Shown: positions 1 through 7,577 of the stretch, piece by piece
How positions within the stretch are numbered: position 1 is the first letter of the stretch
Layout of the letters: every line of letters starts with the position of its first letter
Assembly: GCA_020540725.1 (NCBI GenBank)
Contig: JAJBSL010000043.1
Span: 1 to 13,611 of the forward strand
From: Lachnospiraceae bacterium EP-SM-12S-S03
GTDB lineage: Bacteria; Bacillota; Clostridia; Lachnospirales; Lachnospiraceae
Reading direction: 5' to 3'
Length of the DNA stretch: 13,611 nt
Notes under the pieces: generated by a model
What the model saw: only the letters and a program-made list of their open reading frames with translations
The model's database searches: none
Told to the model about the DNA's origin: nothing
Position numbers and translations under genes: made by a program

Positions 1-78
1 ACTACACGGCTCACTGGCGATTACCGTGACCGGACTTGCACCGGCAAGTGTGATCCAGCTTCGCTGGACGCACATCAG
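1..78. other. GC-rich multi-hairpin element at the window edge, unidentified
   Basis: This stretch is clearly richer in G and C than its surroundings and folds into consecutive hairpins. Bases 7-14 pair with 26-32 with one bulged C. Bases 34-39 (ACTTGC) pair perfectly with 44-49 (GCAAGT) around ACCG. Bases 54-59 pair with 63-68 around TTC, and this stem can be lengthened to 48-73 with one bulge and one wobble pair. Short open frames cross it but none has a recognisable protein motif. It may be one end of a structured intergenic repeat, the 3' part of an RNA, or the 3' end of a gene lying to the left. It is cut by the window edge and I do not recognise the family. Confidence 0.4.
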
Positions 79-81
79 AAT

Positions 82-131
82 AAAAAGAAGGTATCTCTCC
101 AACAATAAAATGCTTTCAAGATACCTTCTCT
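82..131 (-). terminator. Rho-independent terminator of the pcp operon, possibly bidirectional
   Basis: An 11-bp perfect stem is formed by 86-96 (AGAAGGTATCT) and 119-129 (AGATACCTTCT), with a long loop of 22 bases. Read on the minus strand it is followed by a T run (85-82 and beyond), and it starts only about 15 bases after the pcp stop codon. The other side also has a T-rich tail (CTCTTTTTATTTT), so it could also stop plus-strand transcripts arriving from the left edge. The long loop is slightly atypical. Confidence 0.75.
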
Positions 132-145
132 TTTTATTTTATCCC

Positions 146-793
146 TTAGTGTGTTGTTCCACCTACAGCTTCTGTAATATCTTTTTCATTCTTTACAGTC
201 GCTTCAATTGCGTATTCTAATGATTTTGCAATTGTTTTAAGGGACATGCTCGGTGTTCCGTTTGGTTTGGCTACTACCTGCTCATCCGCATATGGCACGT
301 GAATAAATCCAGCACGGATATTCGGATACTTTGTTGCAGCCATATACAATGCATTGTACATTACACAGTTACATACATAAGTACCTGCTGTGTATGAAAT
401 GTGACATGGGATTCCGTGGTCACGCACGTTCTTCACGATTGCTTTCACCGGAATCGTTGCAAAATATGCACTCTCTCCGTCTGCCTGAAGCGGCTCGTCC
501 ATCGGCTGTTCTCCATCATTGTCCGGAATTCTGGCTTCTGCAAGATTAATTGCAACTCGTTCGATTGTCACACAAGAGCGTCCTCCTGCCTGTCCAACAT
601 TAATCACAACATCCGGATTATGTTCTTTAATTCCTGCTTCCACTGCCGGACCGCTCTTAGAAAATACAGTCGGAATTTCAAGCTTAATAATCTCAGCTCC
701 TGCAATTGAATCCGGAAGAAGTTTCACTGCCTCATATGCCGGGTTTACTTTTTCTCCGCCAAATGGATCAAATCCTGTAATTAATACTTTCAT
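146..793 (-). CDS. pcp: Pyrrolidone-carboxylate peptidase (pyroglutamyl peptidase I)
   Basis: A cytoplasmic cysteine peptidase of family C15 that removes N-terminal pyroglutamate (5-oxoproline) from peptides. The 215-residue length equals the usual family length. The N-terminus ([13 protein letters not shown]) is the family signature. The catalytic triad is visible as Glu78 (in IERVAIN), Cys141 (in AGTYVCN) and His165 (in GFIHVPY), with the same 63- and 24-residue spacings as in characterised Bacillus enzymes. An ATG six bases further upstream (799) is open, but the AGGAG at 801-805 is only 1 base from it and 7 bases from the ATG at 793, so I chose 793. It is the last gene of the five-gene peptidase operon, 20 bp after the M29-like gene, and a terminator follows. 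The released 5-oxoproline would need an oxoprolinase, and none is encoded in the window. Confidence 0.96.
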   Translation of the reverse strand: MKVLITGFDPFGGEKVNPAYEAVKLLPDSIAGAEIIKLEIPTVFSKSGPAVEAGIKEHNPDVVINVGQAGGRSCVTIERVAINLAEARIPDNDGEQPMDEPLQADGESAYFATIPVKAIVKNVRDHGIPCHISYTAGTYVCNCVMYNALYMAATKYPNIRAGFIHVPYADEQVVAKPNGTPSMSLKTIAKSLEYAIEATVKNEKDITEAVGGTTH

Positions 794-813
794 ATTCATT
801 CTCCTCTTCTATT

Positions 814-1803
814 TTAATATGGTACCGGTTCCGGTACTATGATTTTCCCTTGCTGCATAATCTGCCTGTTATCTGTATAGATATCCGGATCATGACATAC
901 AAGATCAAAATGACCATTCGCATTTTGATGTCCCCCAAGGGCTAAATTCCGCCCAAGTCCTATATGAAATGTTCCATACGCAGACTCATCTTCTATATAA
1001 CATTTTCCATCACAATGGGAGTTGGAATTCAAACCGATTCCAAGTTCCCCTGCAATATAGATCCTGGAGTCCTTATATTCCTCCATGTATTTCTTTAAAC
1101 GCATTCCTGTTGCCGTCTCCTCAATGTCCACAATCCGACCTTCACGAAATACGATTCGTGTCGGTTCTTCTACCTTGCCAATATAGCCAAGTGAGCCATC
1201 CAGAACCATGACACCTTCTGTTTTCGTTTCTTCAATCGGAACATAGACCTCAATACTTGCAGAAGAATACCCTTTTCCATCTTTCAAAACCCCGTTAAAA
1301 AATCCGGGATCCCTTTTCACTTTTCCAATCTTAAGTGACGTTCCTGCTGCAGTTGTTATCCGAATCTGATTGGAATGTCTCAGATATTTCATGATAATCT
1401 TTGCCATGAGACGACTCTTTTTTGTGTCCATTGTTAAAAAATCATATTCCAGCATAGATCTTCCATCATTGGTGGAAAGAGGTAATGACAAGAACTTTTT
1501 GTGCTTCTTAATCGCTCTTTTTGCTGCCTTTGTTGTAACAAGTGAATACTCTGTTGCTGCTATAATTGCTGTATAAGGATCAAATACCCCTTCATTTTCA
1601 TCAAAAAACATCCCAACATGTCTTCCCTTGTCTTCAACAACAAGCGTATTGACTGTCTTACTTCTGGAAAGCGCAATTCGTTTTAAAAAATGCGCCTCCG
1701 GAAGATGTTTTTTTGTCGTTACAATCAGAAGCTTATCCCATGGCTTTACTCTCACCCAATCCTTTATAATGATTTCAGCTCCTCGCCGCATCGTATGATT
1801 CAT
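814..1803 (-). CDS. M29-like aminopeptidase (leucyl aminopeptidase / aminopeptidase T-like)
   Basis: A 329-residue protein resembling the aminopeptidase T group (COG2309), which are cytoplasmic metallopeptidases that remove N-terminal residues. The C-terminal third holds candidate metal ligands in the family order: Glu253 (in AGELGIGLN), acidic residues near 271-273 (IEDES), His280 (in GTFHIGLG), then His298 and Asp300 (in GHFDLV). The protein is shorter than classical M29 enzymes (about 400 residues), so it belongs to a compact subgroup whose activity is less certain. A related fold is also used by dihydroxypyridine dioxygenases, so a non-peptidase role cannot be excluded. The ATG at 1803 follows an in-frame stop closely, and the AAGGA upstream is 12 bases away, a rather long spacing. 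It lies 33 bp after the DUF979 gene and 14-20 bp before pcp, which supports a peptide-degrading role. Confidence 0.75.
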   Translation of the reverse strand: MNHTMRRGAEIIIKDWVRVKPWDKLLIVTTKKHLPEAHFLKRIALSRSKTVNTLVVEDKGRHVGMFFDENEGVFDPYTAIIAATEYSLVTTKAAKRAIKKHKKFLSLPLSTNDGRSMLEYDFLTMDTKKSRLMAKIIMKYLRHSNQIRITTAAGTSLKIGKVKRDPGFFNGVLKDGKGYSSASIEVYVPIEETKTEGVMVLDGSLGYIGKVEEPTRIVFREGRIVDIEETATGMRLKKYMEEYKDSRIYIAGELGIGLNSNSHCDGKCYIEDESAYGTFHIGLGRNLALGGHQNANGHFDLVCHDPDIYTDNRQIMQQGKIIVPEPVPY

Positions 1804-1836
1804 GTTTGTTCACATTCCTTCTGTTGTTTCCAAATC

Positions 1837-2790
1837 TTATTTCAATAAAATCATATATCCGATCTGCACTGCAAGCATAATTACAGCCACAACCACCTGA
1901 TTTTTAATAACACCCCAACGATCTTTCATGTTCAGGATTGCCACCGGAACGATGTTGAAGTTTGCAGCCATCGGTGTAAGTAGTGTGCCACAGTAACCAC
2001 ATGTTAATGCAAGCATACCTACCGTAACCGGATCTGCACCATAAGCAAGTACGAACGGAGCTCCGATTCCAACTGTCATAACGGTAATCGCTGCAAACGC
2101 ATTTCCCATGATCATTGTGAAAAGCGCCATACCAATTGCAAATACGATGATTCCTACGTTTACATTTCCCTTCGGAACAATGTTCTCAACAATACCTGCA
2201 ATGACGTCTCCGACACCTGCTGCTGTAAATACACCTCCAAGACATCCAAGAAGCTGCGGAAGCATACAAAGAGGTCCCATAATAGAAAGGAATCTCTCAG
2301 AATCCTTTAAAAATACATCCGGTTTATTCTCTTTCGGATCATATGCGATCAAAATGATCACTGCTACGATTACACCAAATGTAATAGAAATCATAGAGCT
2401 GATGTTACTAAATAATGCCAACGCAAGTGAAAAAACAGCTACACAGAAAGCCGGAACAAATATCTTCATTCCAATCTTCTTATACTGTGCATGCATATGC
2501 TCTTTTGTAGGTGCATTTGTTGTACCCACCTTTACTTTCTTGAAAATCGGCGGCATACACATCACAATAACAAGTACACCGGAAACCTTTGCCGGAAGCC
2601 ATGTACCAAACGCACATACAATACCAAAAGAGCACCAGAAAATAGCAGTTCCTACTCTTGACGGATTCTCTTTGTCAAGCAGGTTTTTAATTCCTGCGTA
2701 AATTGTGATCAAACCAACAATAATCCATACAACTTCCAGAAGGGTTGTATTAAATGTATCGCCTACATGTATAAATTTTAATGCATCCAT
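1837..2790 (-). CDS. DUF979 family membrane protein (putative carrier subunit)
   Basis: A 317-residue, strongly hydrophobic protein with roughly nine membrane segments, matching the DUF979 family. A charged cytoplasmic-type loop lies around residues 84-107. The C-terminal half has a glycine- and small-residue-rich region (MGNAFAAITVMTVGIGAPF) and a CGYCGTLLTPMAANFN stretch, followed by a final membrane helix. DUF979 genes are known to travel next to DUF969 genes and often next to pcp in Gram-positive bacteria, as seen here. The start codon at 2790 has a GGAGGGG site (2796-2802) that overlaps the stop codon of the DUF969 gene, so the two are probably translationally coupled and made in equal amount. 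I infer that the pair forms one transporter, perhaps for pyroglutamate, pyroglutamyl peptides or oligopeptides. The substrate is not shown by the sequence. Confidence 0.88.
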   Translation of the reverse strand: MDALKFIHVGDTFNTTLLEVVWIIVGLITIYAGIKNLLDKENPSRVGTAIFWCSFGIVCAFGTWLPAKVSGVLVIVMCMPPIFKKVKVGTTNAPTKEHMHAQYKKIGMKIFVPAFCVAVFSLALALFSNISSMISITFGVIVAVIILIAYDPKENKPDVFLKDSERFLSIMGPLCMLPQLLGCLGGVFTAAGVGDVIAGIVENIVPKGNVNVGIIVFAIGMALFTMIMGNAFAAITVMTVGIGAPFVLAYGADPVTVGMLALTCGYCGTLLTPMAANFNIVPVAILNMKDRWGVIKNQVVVAVIMLAVQIGYMILLK

Positions 2791-2801
2791 ATTCGCCCCT
2801 C

Positions 2802-3485
2802 CTACTTCTTATCCCCATAATATTTCTTCATCTGCTTCTTCTCTTTCAGCATCATATACGTACATACAACTAAAAGTGAAATCAATGCAATCGGAATTTC
2901 TTTCGCCGCAAGGTCAATCAGTTCTACCTCATAACCAAGTGATGCAAGTGTTGTCTGCACAAGAATTCCACCGGAACCTCCTACGAACAATACCTGGAAG
3001 AAGAACCATGTAATATTTTCCATAGCGGCTGCCATACCTTTGACTTCTTCCATATGCTCTTCTTTCGGTTCATGTCCTGCATTTTTAATCGCACCTTCTG
3101 CCATCGGAATAAGTACCGGACGAACAAAACCAGCTACACCGCCTCCGAATCCAACGTTAAATGCACCAAAGAATCCACGCATTACACCATAAGCACATAC
3201 CAGTTTTCCGGCTGTAGCGCCTTTTACTTTTTTGATCAAGTCCGCTGCGGATTCACGCAGACCGTTTCTTTCCAGCGTTCCGGTTACGATTAAAATCATA
3301 ATGAAAATCGCCATACTTCTATTTGCTACAAAGTTTGTTCCGATTGTCTCAAGAAGTCCTTCAAAACCAAGGCCTCCGACAATTCCTGTTGTGATAAGCG
3401 CCAGGAAAATAATGAGAATCGAATCCAGTTTCAGCGCAAATCCTACAATTACGATTAACACGCCAAGTAATTTAATGAGTTCCAT
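2802..3485 (-). CDS. DUF969 family membrane protein (putative carrier subunit)
   Basis: A 227-residue membrane protein of the DUF969 family with about six hydrophobic segments. It begins with a hydrophobic helix directly after the start (MELIKLLGVLIVIVGF), has a glycine-rich membrane motif around residues 110-130 (GAFNVGFGGGVAGFVRP), and ends in a lysine-rich cytoplasmic tail. The open frame extends 16 codons further upstream, but an AGGAGGAG site ends 6-7 bases before the ATG at 3485, and the extension would overlap the previous stop, so 3485 is chosen. It follows the M14 peptidase by 25 bp and overlaps the ribosome binding site of the DUF979 gene. DUF969 and DUF979 together are about 544 residues, close to a full-size secondary carrier. 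This supports the inference that they are two halves of one permease. Confidence 0.88.
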   Translation of the reverse strand: MELIKLLGVLIVIVGFALKLDSILIIFLALITTGIVGGLGFEGLLETIGTNFVANRSMAIFIMILIVTGTLERNGLRESAADLIKKVKGATAGKLVCAYGVMRGFFGAFNVGFGGGVAGFVRPVLIPMAEGAIKNAGHEPKEEHMEEVKGMAAAMENITWFFFQVLFVGGSGGILVQTTLASLGYEVELIDLAAKEIPIALISLLVVCTYMMLKEKKQMKKYYGDKK

Positions 3486-3510
3486 ATTTTTCTCCTCCTT
3501 AAAGTGATAT

Positions 3511-6500
3511 TTATTTTTCTGAATACCGGACAATCATTGGTCGTTGTCTTAAGTACTCAGTAAAAACCTTCTGTTCTGTGCACATGCAACTGCTCTTTAC
3601 CACATGTTCTGCCTGCATCAGCATTTGAATCGTTGCTTCATCATGTGCTACATGTGCCTTGGCACATAAGTTCAAATATTCTCCCTGTGCCGTCTCGTCT
3701 GCCACTTCGCTCGTATATGCCACGGTTGTAATCCATGGATAGCGAATCGACGGATATCTGTGATTTTTATCCGCTGCAAACGGAATCCAGTAATTGATCA
3801 TATCTTTATAATACTCTGCCGGGAACAGCTTTGGAAGCCATGCGTGGGCATACTTCTCAAATTGTGCACTCCACTCTTTATTCCACGCTGTCATTTCCGG
3901 ATTCTCTGCAATCTGATCTGCGATCACATCTTCCATCACCTTATTGACTTTATAGTTCCCTGCATACTCCGGATTCGTAACATACCAGAAATATCCATAT
4001 AATAACGACCTTGGAAGCCAGAAGCCTTTATATGAAGGGGATGTATATCCTGAGAACTGCTGCTCCCACTCATGGCTCGGAACACCGTGGTTATCCACAA
4101 GAATATCCGGAACAAACTTCTCATACAATCTGGAGAGTCCCATAGCTTCCTCATGCAACGTATCTTGTTGGAAATGTTCACGGTAAAATTCTTTGCCAAT
4201 GGAATTAAACCTCGCTACATGGAATTTCCAGTGAGGATGTTCCTTCTGCAGTTCATAATGAATGGCTGCCCCATCTACATTTTCCATCGGAACAAGAACC
4301 AGATTCATTTTCTGTGAAAGTTCCCGGTATTTCTCGTCTGTCAGAAGTTTCTTTAACAGAATAAATGCCGCATTGGTGCTGGACACCTCATTGGCATGAT
4401 GTCTGGCATTGATGATCTCACTCGGTATCATGGATAACCGTTTTGTCATGGAAAGATATCCTTTTACTTCCGGTTTCAGCCAGATTCCATAAATTTTTCT
4501 TCCCGCGTAAGACGTTGCGGTCTCAAATACTTCAATCTGTGGAATTCTCTTCAACTGTTCCATAATCTCAAGATACATTTCATATCCAATGAGTTCCTGC
4601 TCATGCAGATCTATTTCTTCAATCTTTCCATCCTTTTGTATCTCTTGTTCCTCTACTTGAGCGCAGAAAGAATTTCCATTCCTGTCAAGGAAAATCACTT
4701 CACAGTTCCCTAACTTTTCTGAAATGCCAAGCACTTTTTCCTGCATCAGTTCTGCGTAAGACTTTAATAATCGTTCAGAAACACCATCCGTCTGTACTAT
4801 AATCTGCAGTCTTTCCTTCTTCCAACCAATCCGACTGATTTTTACGTGAACCTCTTCTCGTTTTCTCTGTTCAAAAACTACCTCTTCTTGACAAAGCACG
4901 CACGCCTGCTTTCTGAGTGGTCCAAAAAGTACAACGCGAAATCTCGGACTTTCCCCTTCTCTATTATGTATCTCCGGTAAGATGAGTCCCGGTGCATCCA
5001 GCATTCCATCTCCATGGTGTGCTCCGTAATTTTTAAAATAATCACTTCCGGCAAAATACATATCCTCATGCAATGCATCCAGCGAAGAAATCATGTCCTC
5101 CCTGCATCCTATGCGCTCATCCGGTTCACTGACAGACACATCTAAAAGGAGCTTATAAAACAAAGGCTGATTTGCTACTTTCACGCTTCCGTTGTGTTTC
5201 GTTTCAATATAATTTCTACAATCCTTCAAGACCTCTTTCTGATAGATATCCCATACTTCTTCCAAGTCCGTCTTCACAGTCTGCAAAATAATCTCTTCTC
5301 CGTCCAATTCCACTCGGATATATCCGGTTGACGGATGTACTTTGCCAAGTCCCGGATATTCATCCAAATATGGTCTCTCAGAACAATACACTTTATGTGT
5401 TTCTTTCAAAACAGGAGTATTTCCCTCTCCATATGCCTGGACCAAATACGTAATATTTTCTTCTCCTTTGTATGGAAGAAATACAATCTGTTCCTCTGTA
5501 AGATCTAATTCTTTCATTAACACGTCCTGCACCGGATAAAGTTCCTGAAGATATCGGATTGGAAGATCATACCATTTATCCGGGTTCTCTGCATTCAGAT
5601 TATCGTAAGATGGAGTTGCACCGTTCTCATCTACCCACTCCGTCTGTCCTTCCGGAAGAAATGGTTTAAAATAAATTTCCAGACTCTGTACATTTCCGCT
5701 GTTCTTTTTATATTCTTTCACTTTCGGAACAATCTGTTCTGTCACCCATGAAAATCCTTGTTTATACGCACATACGAGAGAAACATCTACTTCTGTGCAC
5801 CCTTGATTTTCTGCTTCTTGTCGAATCTTCTCCGCAAAAGTTCTTCTAAACTCACGGCTCTCGCTAAGCGCACCTTCTATTTTGAGAACAGCTCCCTTCT
5901 TTATCTTCGGATACACCTGTTCTTTTAAAATATTATGGAACGTAGTTACTTCCCATGGAAGTTCATATGTTTTTTCATACATTTTCCGTCCGGACTTATA
6001 ATTGTAAAACGTACTCTCCTTGAAATAGGACTTCTGTCTTTCGGTAATGTATGGAGCTCCATATAATGTGCAAGCCTTTCCCTCCATGTTGGAAGCTGCA
6101 TGAAGTGCTGCAAGCTGCCCGTCACCGCCCCGTAATACAAAGTCATCGGTCATCTCCATAAGCGCATCCCGCCAGCTTCTCATCACATTTAACTGTGGAA
6201 ATGTTTTGCAAATCTCTGTTGCAAAGCAAAGCAGTTTTGTTCCCCGTCCTTTCAAATGGATTCGAATCTTTGACGGATTCTCTTCCATCCACATTTCCGG
6301 TTCCTCTCCGTCCTCAAACACAATCGCATTGCCTTCATAGCTTTCTTCTGCAACAATATTGCCTCCATAAGATGTGGTTTCCATTCCAAAGCGAAACGCA
6401 AGATTGCAGGCAGACAATAACATTCCTCTGTCCACTTGTTCCGGCAGAATAAACTTAATGTCTATCTGATCCGGAAGAAGATCGTGATTCTCATCTTTCA

Positions 6501-6792
6501 AAATATTTCCTTTCGCAAACAACTCTTCCAACCCATGTTGTTTGCGGAAATCTAGATCAAATACTTCCCCGAAATGAACTGATGAGGATACATACTCCTT
6601 AGGAATCTCTGATTCTGAAAGTTTCCAAAGCTTCCCGACTTCTTCCCATGTATTCGGAAGTTCCATTCCTTCTGTATCTGTTATCACAGGAAACTCAGCA
6701 TTCATCGTCTGAAATCCCATAAGCAAAGATGCCTCTATGGCACAGATCATCTCCTGTCTGTTCTGCTCCTTTTTTACTCTAAATTTTCTCAT
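3511..6792 (-). CDS. Large M14-family zinc carboxypeptidase with long uncharacterised N-terminal region
   Basis: A 1093-residue protein without a signal peptide or membrane helix, so probably cytoplasmic. Peptidase family M14 enzymes cleave C-terminal residues or act on unusual peptide bonds using one zinc ion. The zinc motif HxxE is seen as His799-Ala-Asn-Glu802 within ARHHANEVSS, preceded by YAGRKIYGIW as in M14 domains. Likely third ligands are His902 or His907 (DNHGVPSHEW), and Glu1029 (TSEVADE) is a candidate general base. The first 750 residues or so have no domain I recognise. The open frame reaches 6891, but the ATG at 6792 has AGGAG 8 bases upstream, and the extension would cover the predicted promoter and operator; the ATG at 6798 is too close to the site. 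It is the first gene of the five-gene operon, divergent from tetR. The family is secure, the substrate unknown. Confidence 0.85.
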   Translation of the reverse strand: MRKFRVKKEQNRQEMICAIEASLLMGFQTMNAEFPVITDTEGMELPNTWEEVGKLWKLSESEIPKEYVSSSVHFGEVFDLDFRKQHGLEELFAKGNILKDENHDLLPDQIDIKFILPEQVDRGMLLSACNLAFRFGMETTSYGGNIVAEESYEGNAIVFEDGEEPEMWMEENPSKIRIHLKGRGTKLLCFATEICKTFPQLNVMRSWRDALMEMTDDFVLRGGDGQLAALHAASNMEGKACTLYGAPYITERQKSYFKESTFYNYKSGRKMYEKTYELPWEVTTFHNILKEQVYPKIKKGAVLKIEGALSESREFRRTFAEKIRQEAENQGCTEVDVSLVCAYKQGFSWVTEQIVPKVKEYKKNSGNVQSLEIYFKPFLPEGQTEWVDENGATPSYDNLNAENPDKWYDLPIRYLQELYPVQDVLMKELDLTEEQIVFLPYKGEENITYLVQAYGEGNTPVLKETHKVYCSERPYLDEYPGLGKVHPSTGYIRVELDGEEIILQTVKTDLEEVWDIYQKEVLKDCRNYIETKHNGSVKVANQPLFYKLLLDVSVSEPDERIGCREDMISSLDALHEDMYFAGSDYFKNYGAHHGDGMLDAPGLILPEIHNREGESPRFRVVLFGPLRKQACVLCQEEVVFEQRKREEVHVKISRIGWKKERLQIIVQTDGVSERLLKSYAELMQEKVLGISEKLGNCEVIFLDRNGNSFCAQVEEQEIQKDGKIEEIDLHEQELIGYEMYLEIMEQLKRIPQIEVFETATSYAGRKIYGIWLKPEVKGYLSMTKRLSMIPSEIINARHHANEVSSTNAAFILLKKLLTDEKYRELSQKMNLVLVPMENVDGAAIHYELQKEHPHWKFHVARFNSIGKEFYREHFQQDTLHEEAMGLSRLYEKFVPDILVDNHGVPSHEWEQQFSGYTSPSYKGFWLPRSLLYGYFWYVTNPEYAGNYKVNKVMEDVIADQIAENPEMTAWNKEWSAQFEKYAHAWLPKLFPAEYYKDMINYWIPFAADKNHRYPSIRYPWITTVAYTSEVADETAQGEYLNLCAKAHVAHDEATIQMLMQAEHVVKSSCMCTEQKVFTEYLRQRPMIVRYSEK

Positions 6793-6800
6793 ATACATAT

Positions 6801-6806
6801 TCTCCT
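6801..6806 (-). promoter_or_regulatory. Ribosome binding site that fixes the M14 peptidase start
   Basis: AGGAGA on the minus strand lies 8 bases before the ATG at 6792, 2 bases before the in-frame ATG at 6798, and far from the longer open-frame start at 6891. It therefore selects the 1093-residue form. Confidence 0.8.
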
Positions 6807-6814
6807 GCTTTTTA

Positions 6815-6829
6815 TGTTTACAGTAAACA
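6815..6829. promoter_or_regulatory. Perfect 15-bp inverted repeat, candidate TetR operator
   Basis: TGTTTAC-A-GTAAACA is a perfect 7-1-7 palindrome. It lies in the leader of the peptidase operon, about 30-40 bases after the predicted transcription start and 23 bases before the M14 start codon. A regulator bound here could block elongation. The right half plus the centre base (AGTAAACA) recurs at 6944-6951, directly after the tetR -10 box. Both sites sit in the divergent region of a TetR gene, which makes them the best candidate binding sites; binding itself is inferred. Confidence 0.6.
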
Positions 6830-6862
6830 CTACATTCCGTACTGCGTTCCTTTTTTTCCGTT

Positions 6863-6891
6863 ATTTTATCATAACCGCCTTTTATCGTCAA
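6863..6891 (-). promoter_or_regulatory. Sigma-A promoter of the M14-DUF969-DUF979-M29-pcp operon
   Basis: On the minus strand TTGACG (6891-6886) and TAAAAT (6868-6863) are separated by exactly 17 bases, so each box differs from consensus at one position. Transcription should start near 6856, giving a leader of about 63 bases that contains the 15-bp palindrome. It points away from the tetR promoter without overlap of the core boxes. Confidence 0.75.
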
Positions 6892-6914
6892 TTATTTTTG
6901 CTTTAAGCCTTTAT

Positions 6915-6943
6915 TTGACAAAAGTAATGCTTGCGGTTAAACT
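6915..6943 (+). promoter_or_regulatory. Sigma-A promoter of tetR with overlapping half-operator
   Basis: A perfect TTGACA (6915-6920) is followed after 17 bases by TAAACT (6938-6943), four of six matches to the -10 consensus. The start would be near 6950, inside AGTAAACA (6944-6951), the same half-site as in the palindrome at 6815-6829. The bases GTTAAAC just before it make a degenerate left half. This placement suggests autoregulation. Confidence 0.7.
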
Positions 6944-6980
6944 AGTAAACAGACATAACTTCTAACGGAGGATTTAGACA

Positions 6981-7577
6981 TTGGAAATGCCACAAAAGAA
7001 ACGAACAAAAGACAAAATCATGACTTCTGCCTGGAAGCTTTTTCTTTCACAAGGCTATGAAGAAACAACGATTTCTCAGATTATTGATGCTTCTGCTACA
7101 TCTAGAAGCGCATTTTATCACCATTTTCATGGGAAAGACGATTTGCTTTTCACCATTGCATATGTATATGATATCGGATATGACGCGTGGTATGCAAAAT
7201 GTGATCCGGCTCAGCACGCAATCGACAAATTGATTCTATTTAATCAATTTGTAATGACAAACTTGGAAAACTCTCCTTATGCAGATTTGTATCCGTCCAT
7301 ATACGGACTTCAAGTAATGACATCCTCTTCCAGGCATATTCTCAATCAGGATCGGCGTTATTATAAAATTCTCCGGTCTCTTATCAAAGAAGGACAGGAG
7401 AATCACGAAATTGATAGCACACATTCTTATGCCGAACTTACTGACGTCATTGCAAATATGCAGATCGGGCTTGCATATTCCTGGTGCCTGCAGCAGCACC
7501 GTTTTTCGTTAGTTGATCATGGCGAAAGACTCTTGAAACCATTTTTAGAGACACTGCGTATAGAAAAGACTAAATAA
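6981..7577 (+). CDS. TetR/AcrR-family transcriptional regulator
   Basis: A 198-residue one-component regulator. Residues about 8-55 form the TetR DNA-binding domain: a first helix (KIMTSAWKLFLSQGYEETT) leads into a helix-turn-helix (TISQIIDASATSRSAFYHHF) and the usual FxxKDDL-type end (HFHGKDDLL). The rest is an all-helical ligand-binding and dimerisation domain with no recognisable ligand signature. The start is probably the TTG at 6981, because GGAGG (6967-6971) is 9 bases away, whereas the in-frame ATG at 6987 is 15 bases away; the two forms differ by two residues. It is divergent from the peptidase operon and shares a regulatory region with it, so it probably represses that operon and itself, with a peptide or peptide-derived compound as a possible inducer (inference). 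The gene ends against a bidirectional terminator facing the acyltransferase gene. Confidence 0.92.
   Translation: MEMPQKKRTKDKIMTSAWKLFLSQGYEETTISQIIDASATSRSAFYHHFHGKDDLLFTIAYVYDIGYDAWYAKCDPAQHAIDKLILFNQFVMTNLENSPYADLYPSIYGLQVMTSSSRHILNQDRRYYKILRSLIKEGQENHEIDSTHSYAELTDVIANMQIGLAYSWCLQQHRFSLVDHGERLLKPFLETLRIEKTK

Noticed and set aside
1..78. On the minus strand the bases CCGGTGCAAGTCCGG recall part of a cobalamin riboswitch.
   Set aside because: The other conserved blocks, such as the GGGAA before it and the GCCACTGTG-type segment after it, are absent or only vaguely similar, and no promoter lies between the pcp terminator and the element. The match alone is too short.
26..220. A 64-codon plus-strand open frame.
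   Set aside because: It runs through the hairpin element and the terminator into the antisense of pcp, has no ribosome binding site and no recognisable protein content.
2108..2701. A 197-codon plus-strand open frame.
   Set aside because: It is the antisense shadow of the DUF979 gene; its hydrophobic and proline-rich content mirrors the real membrane protein, and it has no start signals.
6793..6891. A longer N-terminus for the M14 peptidase.
   Set aside because: The extension would translate the predicted promoter and palindrome and has no ribosome binding site, whereas 6792 has one at proper spacing.
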